Shown one piece after another: positions 1 to 5,650 of a stretch of 12,512 nucleotides of DNA (position 1 is the stretch's first letter; the number at the start of each line of letters is the position of its first letter). The notes beneath the pieces are model-generated. The model saw only the letters and a program-made list of their open reading frames with translations. It made no database searches and was not told the origin of the DNA. The stretch comes from Bog-473 sp036491435 (GTDB taxonomy: Bacteria; Actinomycetota; Acidimicrobiia; Acidimicrobiales; RAAP-2), in NCBI GenBank assembly GCA_036491435.1, contig DASXBZ010000039.1, positions 1-12,512 on the forward strand, written 5' to 3'. Position numbers and translations under genes: made by a program.

Positions 1-377
1 CAGATGGTCGAGGTCAGCGTGCCCTGGCTCACCTGAGGGTTCAGCGCTCCCGGAGTGCAGTGAGGATCGGGCAGCGGATCGGCACCGACGTTGGAGTAAT
101 GGCACGAGCCGGCCGGGGGTTGGGGCTCGACGACGTAGGTCACCTGTGGCCCCGGTCCATCCGTCAGCGCCGCTGCAGGATCAGAACTTGGAGTGCTGGA
201 CGCCGACGGCGGCGTGCTCGTCGCGGACGTGGTCGGGTTCGTGGTCGAAGGCGCGCGCGCACTCTGGGCTCCATCGGAGGACGGCGACCGGTCCGGCCTT
301 CCCGCGCCGTGCGCCGTGGTGCATCCGGCGAGGCCGACCGCCACAACAAGCAAACCGACCCCGAGGCCGATCCTCAC
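1..377 (-). CDS. Exported lipoprotein, C-terminus cut by window edge
   Basis: Not in a known named family, but recognisable in type. Read on the minus strand from a GTG at 377, the frame stays open to the window edge (125 codons). Residues 3-18 are a hydrophobic signal segment ending in the lipobox LAGC with Cys19, so a lipid-anchored protein on the outer face of the membrane is expected. Residues about 25-70 are a Ser/Thr/Pro-rich linker. From about residue 80 a globular part begins (PPAGSCHYSNV, then DPHCTPGALNPQV and TSTIC); this Cys-containing block resembles a module I recall from many small exported actinobacterial proteins, usually followed by a short Trp/Arg-rich tail that lies off the window. 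No clear ribosome site precedes 377; an in-frame GTG about 60 bases upstream is possible but would give an overlong leader. It lies 133 bases downstream of, and in line with, another exported protein gene. Function unknown. Confidence 0.72.
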   Translation of the reverse strand, partial: MRIGLGVGLLVVAVGLAGCTTAHGAGRPDRSPSSDGAQSARAPSTTNPTTSATSTPPSASSTPSSDPAAALTDGPGPQVTYVVEPQPPAGSCHYSNVGADPLPDPHCTPGALNPQVSQGTLTSTI

Positions 378-510
378 GCGCAAACGCGCACCGACAGAAC
401 TCGACAACTCGTGGACAGAACCCGTCCCTCTAACCACGGCGGGGCACGGTAGCCGCGGCCTGTCTCCGGACCCCCCGAACGATCAGGCCCGCGCAACCGC
501 GTGCGGCGTG
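378..510. other. Spacer between two tandem exported-protein genes
   Basis: 133 bases between the stop of the BsuPI-like gene (511) and the GTG at 377. I see no gene. A tiny CCGC-GT-GCGG hairpin lies near 497-506, too short to call a terminator. No convincing promoter for the downstream lipoprotein gene is visible, so co-transcription is possible. Confidence 0.4.
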
Positions 511-1302
511 CTAGCTCGCCGTCAGAGAGATCGTGACGGGTGTCCCGGCGGGAATCTGGCTGGTGCCACCGCCGTCCGTGCCGACGACTTGATACTGACC
601 GGCCGGTACCGGCGGACCCGGGCATCCCTGTGCCTGTCCGGGCGTGCAGGAGTCCTGTCCCCACGGAATCGCAAAGCTCTGTGTCCAGTTCGCTGCGATC
701 ACGGTCGGTCCCGTGAACGTCGTCGGGCATCCCGTCGAGACCGGCGCCGCGTTCGTCCACACCAATGTCCCCGCGGCGTTCGTGATGTTCACCCGTGGGC
801 ACCCGTAGCCCGACGCGTTCACGGTGCACGGCGGTCCGGCGTTGGCAAACTTGAGCGTGATCTGAACGGGTTGTCCCGCCGCGTACGAACCCTGATCCGT
901 GGTGACCTGTGTCGCGAAGTTGCTCCAGACGCATCCCGGTGGGAACGGGATCGTCGTGGTGGGCGTCGCCACAGGCGCCGGCGCCGGAGCCGGAGCCGGA
1001 GGCGGAGTGAAGGTGCTCGGGTCCGTCTTGGGAGCCGGTGCGGTCGTGGTCGTCGTTGTCGTCGGCGCACTCGTCGAGGTGACCGGGTCGGTCTTCACAT
1101 GCGACACAGCCCCGTCCCGCACCGATTTCGCGCCGAGATGCTGAGGCCCCGCCGCACAGCTGGCAGAGACCAGGGCCAGCACGCCCAGCGCAGCGACCCC
1201 GAACGACCGGCGGACGATCCGTTGCCTCACGGTGTCCGCGGTCCCGATTGGCCGACGCCGAGGCGTGATTCGACCCAATTCCGTAGTTCCCCTGCCGCCC
1301 AT
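511..1302 (-). CDS. Exported protein with Thr/Pro linker and BsuPI-like domain
   Basis: 263 residues. After a basic N-terminus (RRRP, then RQRIVRR) a hydrophobic segment (about 34-47) ends in VSASC with Cys49. This is a lipoprotein-like site, but Ser rather than Leu/Val sits at -3, so signal peptidase I cleavage after VSA is also possible. Residues about 65-112 are a Thr run followed by Pro-Ala repeats, a typical wall-spanning linker. The C-terminal 140 residues read as a beta-sandwich (GSYAAGQPVQITLKFAN, then LVWTNAAP, then VPAGQYQVVGTD) resembling BsuPI/intracellular proteinase-inhibitor-like domains. Six Cys in this part could form three disulfides. Three starts are possible: ATG 1308, ATG 1302 and GTG 1230. 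I chose 1302 because AGAGG lies 8 bases upstream of it; ATG 1308 has only 2 bases and GTG 1230 has no clear site. Inhibitor activity is not implied; a structural or binding role outside the cell is equally likely. Confidence 0.82.
   Translation of the reverse strand: MGGRGTTELGRITPRRRPIGTADTVRQRIVRRSFGVAALGVLALVSASCAAGPQHLGAKSVRDGAVSHVKTDPVTSTSAPTTTTTTTAPAPKTDPSTFTPPPAPAPAPAPVATPTTTIPFPPGCVWSNFATQVTTDQGSYAAGQPVQITLKFANAGPPCTVNASGYGCPRVNITNAAGTLVWTNAAPVSTGCPTTFTGPTVIAANWTQSFAIPWGQDSCTPGQAQGCPGPPVPAGQYQVVGTDGGGTSQIPAGTPVTISLTAS
974..1003 (-). repeat. Hexanucleotide repeat coding a Pro-Ala linker
   Basis: Five consecutive 6-base units (GGCGCC twice, GGAGCC twice, GGAGGC once on the plus strand) encode the alternating Pro-Ala stretch in the linker of the exported protein. 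The next part of the linker is a Thr run. Repeat-number change here would lengthen or shorten the linker in frame. Confidence 0.7.
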
Positions 1303-1379
1303 CCCCATATCCTCTCGCAGCCGGACCTCTGGGTAACGGATAGAAGGTCACGAATCACCCCCAAAAATCAGACAACAGG

Positions 1380-1385
1380 TACCGT
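1380..1385 (+). promoter_or_regulatory. Candidate -10 element for leaderless transcript
   Basis: TACCGT matches the actinobacterial -10 pattern TANNNT and ends 7 bases before the ATG at 1393, so transcription would start at the initiation codon. No ribosome-binding site is present before that ATG, which agrees. The -35 position (cacccc) is poor. Confidence 0.4.
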
Positions 1386-1392
1386 TTTCGGC

Positions 1393-1611
1393 ATGCCCAC
1401 GCACGAAGTCACCGTCGAGCTCCCCACCGGCATGGTCCTCCACTCGGATGTGCGATTCGTCGTGAAGAGCGACGACGAGAGGCTCGGCGAGCTCCAGATC
1501 AGTCAGGGAACCATCGACTGGGTCCCCGGCAACGCTCGAACCCGGTACCAGATGGAGTGGGAGAAGTTCGACGAGATGATGGTCAGGGACGGAACGGCCG
1601 GGCCCCGTTAG
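1393..1611 (+). CDS. Small conserved-looking protein of unknown function
   Basis: 72 residues, not recognised. The sequence is protein-like: alternating strands (THEVTVELPTG, then SDVRFVVKSDD, then LGELQISQGTIDWVPG) followed by a helix rich in Trp, Glu and Met (RYQMEWEKFDEMMV). It has no signal peptide, no membrane segment and no Cys. It looks like a compact cytoplasmic alpha/beta protein. The open frame extends far upstream, but that part is antisense to the exported-protein genes and has shadow-like composition; the ATG at 1393 is where normal residues begin. There is no Shine-Dalgarno, and a TANNNT element sits where a leaderless transcript would need it. It is convergent with the HATPase gene, with 54 bases between stops. 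Confidence 0.68.
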   Translation: MPTHEVTVELPTGMVLHSDVRFVVKSDDERLGELQISQGTIDWVPGNARTRYQMEWEKFDEMMVRDGTAGPR

Positions 1612-1665
1612 CAGCCGACCGGCAACGACCTCTCCAGCGTCCGCCGCCCAGAAAGACCCTGACGC

Positions 1666-2580
1666 TCAACCCTCCGGAGCGTTGTAGGAGCGCGGCGCCC
1701 CGCCCCCGAGCTGCCGGAGTGCCTCGTTCCGGATGAAGCGGCGGAACACCACCACCCGCTCCGGCGGAGGTGGCGGCGCGATGTCGACGAGCGCCCCCGG
1801 GTCCTCGAGCATTCCCCAGAGCTCACCGAGGTCGCGCATGGCCTCCAGGGTGGTCAGGATCTCCAGATCGAAGACCTTCCGGCCATCGGTGGACGCCCAT
1901 ACCACGGCATCGCGGCCGGCCAAGCGGTCCGCCGCCGTCGACAGCAGCAATTGGTAGAGGCGGGCGACGGCGCCCCGATCAGGCGGGGTGGGGCCGTGCT
2001 CGAGCTGGATCGCCCGGACCAGATCCTCGATCTGGACCCCGCTCTCGATCGCAACGTTGGTCGGCAGATCGACGAACCGGAGCGAGATCCCGTCGCGCAC
2101 GACCAACTCGTATTCGAGTTGGAGCTGCGGCTCGCTCGGGCCGCTCTGACCGTCGATCAACTCGGCCCACACCGTCTTCGTTTTTTGCGTCGAATCCACG
2201 CCCCATCGCGCCGCCAGTTCGGACACGACGCGGAGCCCGCGGCCACTCAGTCCCAGCGTCAAGGCGAACAACGCGCCGGTGCTGTGGGGCGTCACGTGCG
2301 GCAACACCGAAGGACACTGATCGGTCACCTCGATACGGACACCCTTGGCAATGGGCCGCAACGTCAAAACGACATCTTGCTCGGCGTGCAGCACGGCGTT
2401 AGTCACCAGTTCGGTCGTCACCAACGCCGCGTCGTAGTCCAGCGGTCCGAGCTGCCACCCGCGCACGAGCGGTTCGACGAAGGCTCGGCTCAGCACGCCG
2501 GCATCCAGGCTCGGGTGCAGTCGCAGGAACTGCACCATCTCCGACGTGGACGATTCGGAGGTGCCGGCCGAGGGGGTCAC
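1666..2580 (-). CDS. RsbW-type HATPase regulator with extra C-terminal domain
   Basis: 304 residues. Residues about 15-143 form a HATPase_c_2 domain of the anti-sigma factor/serine-kinase (RsbW/SpoIIAB) type: the N-box ELVTNAVLHA has Glu57 and Asn61, the G1 region reads IEVTDQCP with Asp87, and the G2 box is SGRGLRVV (112-119), followed by KTVWAEL. Such proteins bind a sigma factor or an anti-anti-sigma protein and may phosphorylate it. RsbW itself is only about 150 residues; here residues 150-304 form an additional domain I do not recognise (YELVVRDGISLRFVDLP, a helical stretch from about 200, then PPPPPPERVVVFRRFIRNEAL). The GTG at 2580 is chosen because AGAGGAGA ends 5 bases upstream; the longer frame to 2712 lacks support. 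No sigma factor or antagonist gene is adjacent in the same direction, so the partner is unknown. The sigma factor gene 2 kb away is RpoD-like, not the usual RsbW client. Confidence 0.85.
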   Translation of the reverse strand: MTPSAGTSESSTSEMVQFLRLHPSLDAGVLSRAFVEPLVRGWQLGPLDYDAALVTTELVTNAVLHAEQDVVLTLRPIAKGVRIEVTDQCPSVLPHVTPHSTGALFALTLGLSGRGLRVVSELAARWGVDSTQKTKTVWAELIDGQSGPSEPQLQLEYELVVRDGISLRFVDLPTNVAIESGVQIEDLVRAIQLEHGPTPPDRGAVARLYQLLLSTAADRLAGRDAVVWASTDGRKVFDLEILTTLEAMRDLGELWGMLEDPGALVDIAPPPPPERVVVFRRFIRNEALRQLGGGAPRSYNAPEG

Positions 2581-2585
2581 CGTCG

Positions 2586-2593
2586 TCTCCTCT
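2586..2593 (-). promoter_or_regulatory. Strong ribosome-binding site fixing the GTG start
   Basis: AGAGGAGA on the minus strand, 5 bases before the GTG at 2580. It decides the start of the HATPase gene and overlaps the perfect palindrome CTCTGCAGAG (2590-2599), so it could be partly paired in the mRNA. Confidence 0.7.
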
Positions 2594-2595
2594 GC

Positions 2596-2610
2596 AGAGC
2601 GTCGCGCTCT
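2596..2610 (-). promoter_or_regulatory. Perfect hairpin just upstream of the ribosome-binding site
   Basis: On the minus strand AGAGCG-CGA-CGCTCT forms a 6-bp stem with a 3-base loop, two bases before the Shine-Dalgarno. Its 3' arm (CTCT) can alternatively pair with the AGAG of the Shine-Dalgarno, giving two mutually exclusive structures. Role in translation is an inference. Confidence 0.4.
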
Positions 2611-2661
2611 CCGCTGCGTGTCATCGGCCCCTTCTGCCCGCTCGATCCAACCGGGGGATGC

Positions 2662-2684
2662 ATGCCCATCTCGTCGCGACAAAC
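2662..2684 (-). promoter_or_regulatory. Possible SigB/SigF-type promoter for the HATPase gene
   Basis: On the minus strand GTTT (2684-2681) is followed after 13 bases by GGGCAT (2667-2662), close to the general-stress consensus GTTT-N14-16-GGGTAT with one mismatch and a slightly short spacer. It lies about 80 bases upstream of the GTG at 2580. It would fit autoregulation of an RsbW-like gene, but the match could be chance. Confidence 0.28.
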
Positions 2685-2852
2685 TAATCCCGAGCAGGTC
2701 AGAACACGACATCGCGCCAACGAAACGGGTGTTGAATCACCCGGCTACCGACCGACTGCGGTCACCGCGTTCGTCTCTCCTCTGCGACGGCCGTGGCCGA
2801 TCCGGTCCGGCCGCCGAGTCGGGCCCGCCGGAACCGGCGCGGCGGACTGACC

Positions 2853-2875
2853 AAAAGGCTCAGCGTCGAGCGCTG
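2853..2875 (-). terminator. Weak terminator of the DEAD-box helicase gene
   Basis: On the minus strand CAGCG-CTCGA-CGCTG forms a 5-bp stem with a 5-base loop overlapping the helicase stop codon, followed by AGCC and then TTTT. The stem is short and the T run brief, so efficiency is doubtful. Confidence 0.35.
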
Positions 2876-4197
2876 CGTTGCCCCTGACGCCGGGAGCCGC
2901 GTCCCGACCGCTTCGGGCCCGGGCGCGCATGGATGCGGGCGCTCTTGGTGGGCGCCGCGGCGTGGTTCTCTTGCGGGGCGTCCGACTCCGACGGTCGCGG
3001 CGGTCGGGCGCCGCCCTCGACGGAGAGGGAGGAGACGTCGGGCGCCGCGATGTCCCGGTGCAGTCCCAACGTTGAGCGGAGAATCCTGGTGCCGCGGACG
3101 TGTTCGTGGCCGATCAGCGAGACCACGAGGCCGTCGAGGCCGGCCCGCCCGGTGCGGCCCGAGCGGTGCACGTAGCTGGTGGGGTCCGCCGGCGGGTCGT
3201 AGTGGACGACCAGCGGCACCGCATCGACATGGATGCCGCGCGCCGCGACGTCGGTGGCGACCAGCACGTCGAGGCGGCCGGCCCGGAAGGCGGCGAGCGC
3301 GCGCTCGCGCTGGGCCTGGCTGCGGTCGCCGTGGATGGCGGCCGACTTGAGACCGGAACGGCCGAGGCGTTGCGAGAGCCGGTCCGCCCCGCGCTTGGTC
3401 CGGCAGAACACCATGGCCGGGCCCTTCGCCCGCACCACGTCGGCGGTCACCGCCGCCCGATCGACGTGCTCGACGCGCCAGAAGTGGTGGTCCACGTCGC
3501 CGCGGTCCTCGGCGGAGGACGCCACCTCGTGGAAGACGGGGTCGTGCTGGTAGTCGCGGACGAGCTTGTCGACCGGCCCGTCCAGGGTGGCCGAGAAGAG
3601 CAGGGTCTGGCGCGCGTCACTCGTCATATCGATGAGCCGGCGCACCGCGGGGAGGAAGCCCATGTCCGCCATGCGGTCGGCTTCGTCGACGACCACGACG
3701 TCCACGTGCGACAGCCGCACCGCGCCCTGCGCGAGCAGGTCGGTGAGGCGCCCGGGGCACGCGATGACGATGTCGACGCCGCTGCGCAGCGCGTTGCGCT
3801 GTGGGCCGTAGCCGACGCCGCCGTAGATCGAGGTCACACGGGCACCGACGGCGGAGGCCAGCGGCTTGAGCGCGTCCTCGATCTGGCCGGCCAGCTCGCG
3901 TGTCGGCACCAGGACGAGCGCGGAGGGGTTGCGACGGCCGCGGCCCTTGGGGCCGGACTTCGCCGGCTTGTCGGACAGGCGCGACAGGATCGCCAACCCG
4001 AAGGCAAGTGTCTTGCCCGACCCGGTCGGGGCCATGCCGCAGACGTCACGTCCGGCGAGGGCGTCGGGCAGGGTGGCGGCCTGAATCGGGAACGGGCGCT
4101 CGATCCCGTTCTGTTCGAGGGCCGTCCAGAGTGCCCGAGGGACGCCGAGGTCCGAGAAACGGACGGGCGCGAGGGCAGGTGCAGCAGGGGTGTTCAC
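2860..4197 (-). CDS. DEAD-box ATP-dependent RNA helicase
   Basis: 445 residues, full length for bacterial DEAD-box proteins. All motifs are visible: the Q motif region (FSDLGVP from 14, then PFPIQ with Gln39), Walker A APTGSGKT (56-63), PTREL (98-102), GG (126-127), CPGR (147-150, Cys in place of the usual Thr of TPGR), DEAD (171-174), SAT (202-204), VATDVAARG and HRSGRTGR (344-351). It unwinds short RNA duplexes using ATP in the cytoplasm; relatives (CsdA, RhlE, CshA) act in ribosome assembly, mRNA decay and growth in the cold. The tail from about 400 is disordered and basic (GPKRSGRGSRRQGQRSARR), as in RNA-tethering extensions. The GTG at 4197 is preferred: GGAG lies just upstream and the family N-terminus begins there, while the frame extending to 4539 runs into the divergent sigma gene. 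Which subfamily it belongs to cannot be fixed by eye. Confidence 0.95.
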   Translation of the reverse strand: MNTPAAPALAPVRFSDLGVPRALWTALEQNGIERPFPIQAATLPDALAGRDVCGMAPTGSGKTLAFGLAILSRLSDKPAKSGPKGRGRRNPSALVLVPTRELAGQIEDALKPLASAVGARVTSIYGGVGYGPQRNALRSGVDIVIACPGRLTDLLAQGAVRLSHVDVVVVDEADRMADMGFLPAVRRLIDMTSDARQTLLFSATLDGPVDKLVRDYQHDPVFHEVASSAEDRGDVDHHFWRVEHVDRAAVTADVVRAKGPAMVFCRTKRGADRLSQRLGRSGLKSAAIHGDRSQAQRERALAAFRAGRLDVLVATDVAARGIHVDAVPLVVHYDPPADPTSYVHRSGRTGRAGLDGLVVSLIGHEHVRGTRILRSTLGLHRDIAAPDVSSLSVEGGARPPRPSESDAPQENHAAAPTKSARIHARPGPKRSGRGSRRQGQRSARR

Positions 4198-4228
4198 AAG
4201 ACTCCAATCGGTCAAGGCGTAGAAGATG

Positions 4229-4272
4229 GCCGACTCGATGTGTTGTCTCGTGGGCCCAGCCGACTCGATGTG
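4229..4272. repeat. Two 14-base direct repeats at 30-base pitch
   Basis: GCCGACTCGATGTG occurs at 4229-4242 and again at 4259-4272, exactly 30 bases apart (close to three helical turns), and after one mismatch a further T matches. It sits 32-75 bases upstream of the helicase GTG. Same-face spacing in a promoter region is typical of tandem operator sites; alternatively it lies in the helicase mRNA leader. The binding factor is unknown. Confidence 0.6.
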
Positions 4273-4281
4273 GTCGGCCCA
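4251..4281 (-). promoter_or_regulatory. Hairpin containing the second direct repeat
   Basis: GCCGAC (4259-4264) pairs with GTCGGC (4273-4278) around an 8-base loop, and TGGG (4251-4254) can continue the stem with CCCA (4278-4281) after a bulge. If transcribed on the minus strand it would fold in the 5' leader of the helicase mRNA. Structured leaders are known for cold-induced RNA helicase genes; here the role is inferred. Confidence 0.4.
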
Positions 4282-4359
4282 CCGCAGTGCGATTGCACGC
4301 GGTATCGAGAGAGAGCATAGCGGACGCAGGGCGTTCGGAGGGACCGGGGTGCCGACGTC

Positions 4360-4365
4360 TAGGGT
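4360..4365 (+). promoter_or_regulatory. Candidate -10 element upstream of the sigma factor gene
   Basis: TAGGGT fits TANNNT and lies about 128 bases upstream of the ATG at 4493. The same CTAGGGTG octamer recurs at 5448-5455 upstream of the next plus-strand gene group. No matching -35 hexamer is evident, so this is tentative. Confidence 0.25.
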
Positions 4366-4492
4366 GAATGCGCCGCACATCGTCGGCACACCGCACGGGC
4401 TTGTTGGCGAAATCAGATGCAGAAAGCGAACCACGCCTTCGTCTGCTGCATCCTTCAATTCGATTTCGAGGAACGGGGAACCACCGCCCAGC

Positions 4493-5407
4493 ATGCGCGC
4501 GCAGACTGCCGAGGAGGACCTGCTCGGCCTGTACCTCAAAGAGATCCGCCGCTATCCCTTGCTGTCCAAAGGCGACGAGATCCGTCTGGCCCAGCTGGCT
4601 GAAGCCGGGCGCGACGCCAGCGCGGCGCTCGCCACGAGCGTGGAGGTGGGCCCGGCACGCACGCGCCAGCTCCGCCAGACCGTCCGCGCCGGCGAGCAGG
4701 CGGCCGAGGACTTCACCAACGGCAACCTTCGCCTGGTGGTGTCGATCGCCAAGAAATACCAGGGCTCCGGGTTGCCCCTGCTCGACCTGGTGCAGGAGGG
4801 GAACCTCGGCCTGATCCACGCCCTCGAGAAGTTCGATTGGCGGAAGGGCTTCAAGTTCTCCACCTACGCCACGTGGTGGATCCGACAGGCCATCGTCCGC
4901 GGCATCGCCGACGGGGGCCGCGCCATCCGACTCCCACCACAGGTCCGGGAGCTGCTCAACCAGATAGGGCAAGCGCGCAGTCGTCTCGAGGCCCAACACA
5001 GCCGGCACGTCAGTGTCGACGAGATCGCCGACGACCTCGAGGTCAGCGCCGAGCGCGTCGCCGTGCTCCTCCGGCATGCGGTCACGCCGGCGTCACTGTC
5101 GGAGCAACTTGGGCACGACGGCTCGGCCGAGTTGGGCGACATCGTCGAAGACGACAACGCGGTGTCACCGTTCGAGTTCGCGGCCTCGGCCATGTTCGTC
5201 GGCGAGGTGTCCAAGATGCTCGAAGGGCTCGACGGGCGCGAACGCGAGATCCTCAAACTCAGATTCGGCATCGACTGCGGATGGCCGCACACACTCCAAG
5301 AGGTCGGTGCGCGCATCGGACTCACCGGTGAGCGGATCCGCCAGATCGAGGCGCGGGCGATGGCGAAGCTGCGGCATCCGACCGCGGGCCACGACGTCTC
5401 TTTCTGA
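4493..5407 (+). CDS. RpoD-like alternative sigma factor (sigma-70 group 2)
   Basis: 304 residues. Region 1.2 is DLLGLYLKEIRRYPLLS (9-25). Region 2 runs from about 78 to 137 and includes NLRLVVSIAKKYQ, LLDLVQEGNLGLIHALEKFD and the -10-binding segment KGFKFSTYATWWIRQAI. Region 3 follows (IRLPPQVRELLNQI, then VSVDEIADDLEV). Region 4 ends with the -35-reading helix-turn-helix TLQEVGARIGLTGERIRQIE (267-286). It would direct core RNA polymerase to a subset of promoters. There is no acidic region 1.1 and it is shorter than a housekeeping SigA, so it is most like the non-essential SigB/HrdA-type paralogues of actinobacteria that serve stress or stationary phase. The ATG at 4493 begins just before region 1.2; GGGGAA lies 12 bases upstream, rather far. 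An in-frame GTG at 4364 would add residues without family likeness. It is divergent from the helicase gene and followed by the cold-shock gene group. Confidence 0.94.
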   Translation: MRAQTAEEDLLGLYLKEIRRYPLLSKGDEIRLAQLAEAGRDASAALATSVEVGPARTRQLRQTVRAGEQAAEDFTNGNLRLVVSIAKKYQGSGLPLLDLVQEGNLGLIHALEKFDWRKGFKFSTYATWWIRQAIVRGIADGGRAIRLPPQVRELLNQIGQARSRLEAQHSRHVSVDEIADDLEVSAERVAVLLRHAVTPASLSEQLGHDGSAELGDIVEDDNAVSPFEFAASAMFVGEVSKMLEGLDGREREILKLRFGIDCGWPHTLQEVGARIGLTGERIRQIEARAMAKLRHPTAGHDVSF

Positions 5408-5650
5408 CAATTCGATCAACACGACGAACGGATCGACCTCGCAGCTGCTAGGGTGTTTGTCAGTCGTCAGCGCGTTGCTGATGCGGCCTGGTCGAGACAA
5501 CCCGAGTTGGCCCATTTTGAACGGAGCCACACATCTCCCAGCCTCCACACGGAGCCCTGAAGGGTCTCAACGTGTCGCGGTCCGGTTCACGCCAAGTTGC
5601 AGTGGGCTACCGCCTTTGGCACCGCAATCCCCTCTCGATGGGAACGGCCC
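5408..5650. other. Leader region ahead of the cold-shock gene group
   Basis: 243 bases. It contains TAGGGT (5449-5454), a possible -10 element, then a hairpin TCAGC-GCGTT-GCTGA (5467-5481, extendable to 5465-5483 with one G-T pair) and a weaker hairpin at 5552-5568 with one mismatch. If transcription starts near 5461 the mRNA leader would be about 190 bases, long and foldable like known cold-shock leaders. A TTG at 5597 could extend the next gene upstream. No separate gene is seen. Confidence 0.4.
5465..5483 (+). promoter_or_regulatory. Leader hairpin upstream of the small-protein/cold-shock genes
   Basis: TCAGC pairs perfectly with GCTGA around a 5-base loop, with two further pairs outside (one G-T wobble). 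It lies about 11 bases after the candidate -10 element, so it would sit at the very 5' end of the mRNA. A regulatory or stabilising role is inferred. Confidence 0.35.

Larger units (their letters stand above)
2581..2859. other. Spacer between helicase and HATPase genes
   Basis: 279 bases, both flanking genes on the minus strand. It holds the helicase terminator candidate at its right edge and the HATPase promoter candidate, hairpin and ribosome site at its left edge. The reading frames crossing it have no recognisable protein content. I see no other feature. Confidence 0.5.
4198..4492. other. Divergent control region, helicase and sigma factor genes
   Basis: 295 bases between the divergent starts at 4197 and 4493. 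It contains the 30-base-pitch direct repeat, a hairpin on the helicase side and TAGGGT at 4360-4365, which could be a -10 element for the sigma gene although no -35 is clear. Reading frames through it look non-coding. Both neighbours probably have untranslated leaders here. Confidence 0.5.

Noticed and set aside
374..1351. 325-codon minus-strand frame overlapping the BsuPI-like gene
   Set aside because: No signal peptide or domain, and Gly/Arg/His-rich shadow composition; the other minus frame has an export signal, linker and beta domain.
193..1392. Long plus-strand open frame leading into the 72-residue gene
   Set aside because: It is antisense to the two exported proteins and shows Arg-rich, low-order sequence typical of a GC-rich shadow frame; protein-like residues start only at 1393.
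1636..1666. AGCGTC/GACGCT inverted repeat between convergent genes
   Set aside because: 6-bp stem with a 19-base loop and no T run; too weak to call a terminator.
1951..2850. 299-codon plus-strand frame
   Set aside because: Antisense to the HATPase gene, which has clear N- and G-boxes; the plus frame has no recognisable motif.
3100..4320. 406-codon plus-strand frame
   Set aside because: Exactly antisense to the DEAD-box helicase; composition is a mirror of its codons.
4046..5077. 343-codon minus-strand frame
   Set aside because: Antisense to the sigma factor gene, overlapping the helicase start; no motif.
1666..5407. HATPase and sigma factor as an anti-sigma/sigma pair
   Set aside because: They are 2 kb apart with the helicase between, on opposite strands, and RsbW-type proteins normally bind SigB/SigF-type factors rather than RpoD-like ones.
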